Part shown: piece by piece, positions 63,585 through 64,000 of the stretch
Position numbering within the stretch: position 1 is the stretch's first letter
How the letters are laid out: each line of letters starts with the position of its first letter
NCBI RefSeq assembly: GCF_015712165.1
Contig: NZ_JADPZX010000001.1
Span: forward strand, 806,001 to 870,000
DNA length: 64,000 bases
Direction: 5' to 3'
Source: Streptomyces spinoverrucosus
Lineage (GTDB): Bacteria > Actinomycetota > Actinomycetes > Streptomycetales > Streptomycetaceae
Notes under the pieces: generated by a model
The model's database searches: none
What the model was told of the DNA's origin: nothing
Seen by the model: the letters and a program-made list of their open reading frames with translations, nothing else
Position numbers and translations under genes: made by a program

Positions 63585-64000
63585 CTACTCCGTGATGATC
63601 GCCGGGTCGCTCACACCCGGGCGCCCGTTCTCGACGTGTCCCGCGAAGCGCCGCAGGAACGCCGGGTCGGCGTCGGACGTGACCGTCACGTCGTACCAGC
63701 GGCGGCTCGCCGACAGGTCGACGACGTGCTTGACCGTCGAACCGGGGCGCACCTTCAGGGTCTTCGTGCGGCCCGTGTAGCCGTTGGCCAGCTTCAGCTG
63801 CGCGGTGCCGGAGCCGGTGTTGGTGAAGGTGAGCACGACGTCGTCACCGAAGTGCCGGGCGGTGACCTCCGGGCCGGCCACCTTGTTCGCGCCCTTGAAG
63901 GCGCGCACGAAGCCGTTGGGGCCGTGCACGGTCAGGTCGTAGGAGCCCTTGGAGTACGCCGAGTTCCAGGTGTCGGAGATGCTCTTGCCGGCCTCGGTGG
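63585..64000 (-). CDS. Phospholipase C, C-terminal part (runs off the window)
   Basis: The visible 138 codons are the 3' end of a longer gene continuing beyond 64000. SYDLTVHGPNGFVRAFKG and VVLTFTNTGSGTAQLKLANG match the duplicated C-terminal (DUF756) domains of bacterial phosphocholine-specific phospholipase C. The end, VSDPAIITE, follows SRRWYDVTVTSDADPAFLRR. The catalytic part is out of view, so activity cannot be judged. Enzymes of this family are usually Tat-exported. Convergent with the transporter gene. Confidence 0.75.
   Translation of the reverse strand, partial: TEAGKSISDTWNSAYSKGSYDLTVHGPNGFVRAFKGANKVAGPEVTARHFGDDVVLTFTNTGSGTAQLKLANGYTGRTKTLKVRPGSTVKHVVDLSASRRWYDVTVTSDADPAFLRRFAGHVENGRPGVSDPAIITE

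Overview
The window is a chromosomal segment of a Streptomyces-type actinomycete. The evidence is very high GC with strong third-position G/C bias, many GTG and TTG starts, 4-bp ATGA/GTGA/TTGA gene overlaps, and genes typical of the genus: an SsgA-like protein, a WhiB-like protein, a two-domain small laccase, RsbW/PP2C-type regulators and a protocatechuate operon of the pcaIJFHGBL type. From memory, the set and order (idi, glxA-like, tex, asparagine-type permease, fadJ/thiolase, ssgD, ABC-F, DDAH, wblJ, small laccase, split ligD, pcaV-pcaIJFHGBL) runs parallel to the idi-to-pcaL region of S. coelicolor. This is core-like chromosome: I found no transposase, integrase, tRNA, rRNA or CRISPR array.

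Layout. 0-8 kb: isopentenyl diphosphate isomerase, an anti-sigma-type ATPase, an HdeD-like membrane protein, a crotonase, a tandem pair of DJ-1 superfamily genes, a tiny LPFR protein and Tex. 8-19 kb: an ABC-F protein, a conserved unknown, a D-amino-acid oxidase, a large palindromic repeat, two secreted peptidases, a translationally coupled PfkB kinase/macro-domain pair, an amino-acid permease and a MerR regulator. 19-25 kb: an acyl-CoA operon (CaiB-type CoA-transferase, thiolase, FadJ-like protein) and a saccharopine-dehydrogenase-like reductase. 25-33 kb: small membrane protein, endonuclease V, SsgD, an ABC-F gene behind a long regulatory leader, DDAH, an acyl-ACP desaturase behind tandem palindromes, WblJ and a VOC protein. 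33-40 kb: LacI regulator, a hexanucleotide tandem repeat, small laccase, and two divergent giant secreted proteins (ThuA plus PQQ-type sugar dehydrogenase; cupredoxin plus Ig-like repeats plus DUF1080). 40-46 kb: separate LigD polymerase and ligase genes flanking a PAS-GAF-PP2C phosphatase, a zinc alcohol dehydrogenase and a DUF3048 lipoprotein. 46-54 kb: the MarR regulator pcaV and the seven-gene protocatechuate branch of the beta-ketoadipate pathway, with palindromic operators. 54-64 kb: SDR, a headless LAL-like ATPase, MHS transporter plus AnmK, a DUF2510 protein, a TetR regulator with four overlapping operators divergent from a PAP2/transporter pair, and the C-terminal end of a phospholipase C.

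How genes work together. The pca operon takes protocatechuate to 3-oxoadipyl-CoA thiolysis and is set up for MarR control. The CaiB/thiolase/FadJ set is a compact acyl-CoA degradation unit. The laccase, sugar dehydrogenase and cupredoxin/DUF1080 proteins share one divergent promoter region, are all exported and are rich in redox domains. I propose them as an extracellular sugar-oxidation system with copper electron transfer, the strongest candidate for an undescribed system here. The clearest regulatory signals are a WblC/WhiB7-type promoter with a 3-codon upstream ORF before the second ABC-F gene, four 18-bp TetR-type sites at exact 16-bp spacing, and three 14-bp palindromes at exact 15-bp spacing before the desaturase gene.
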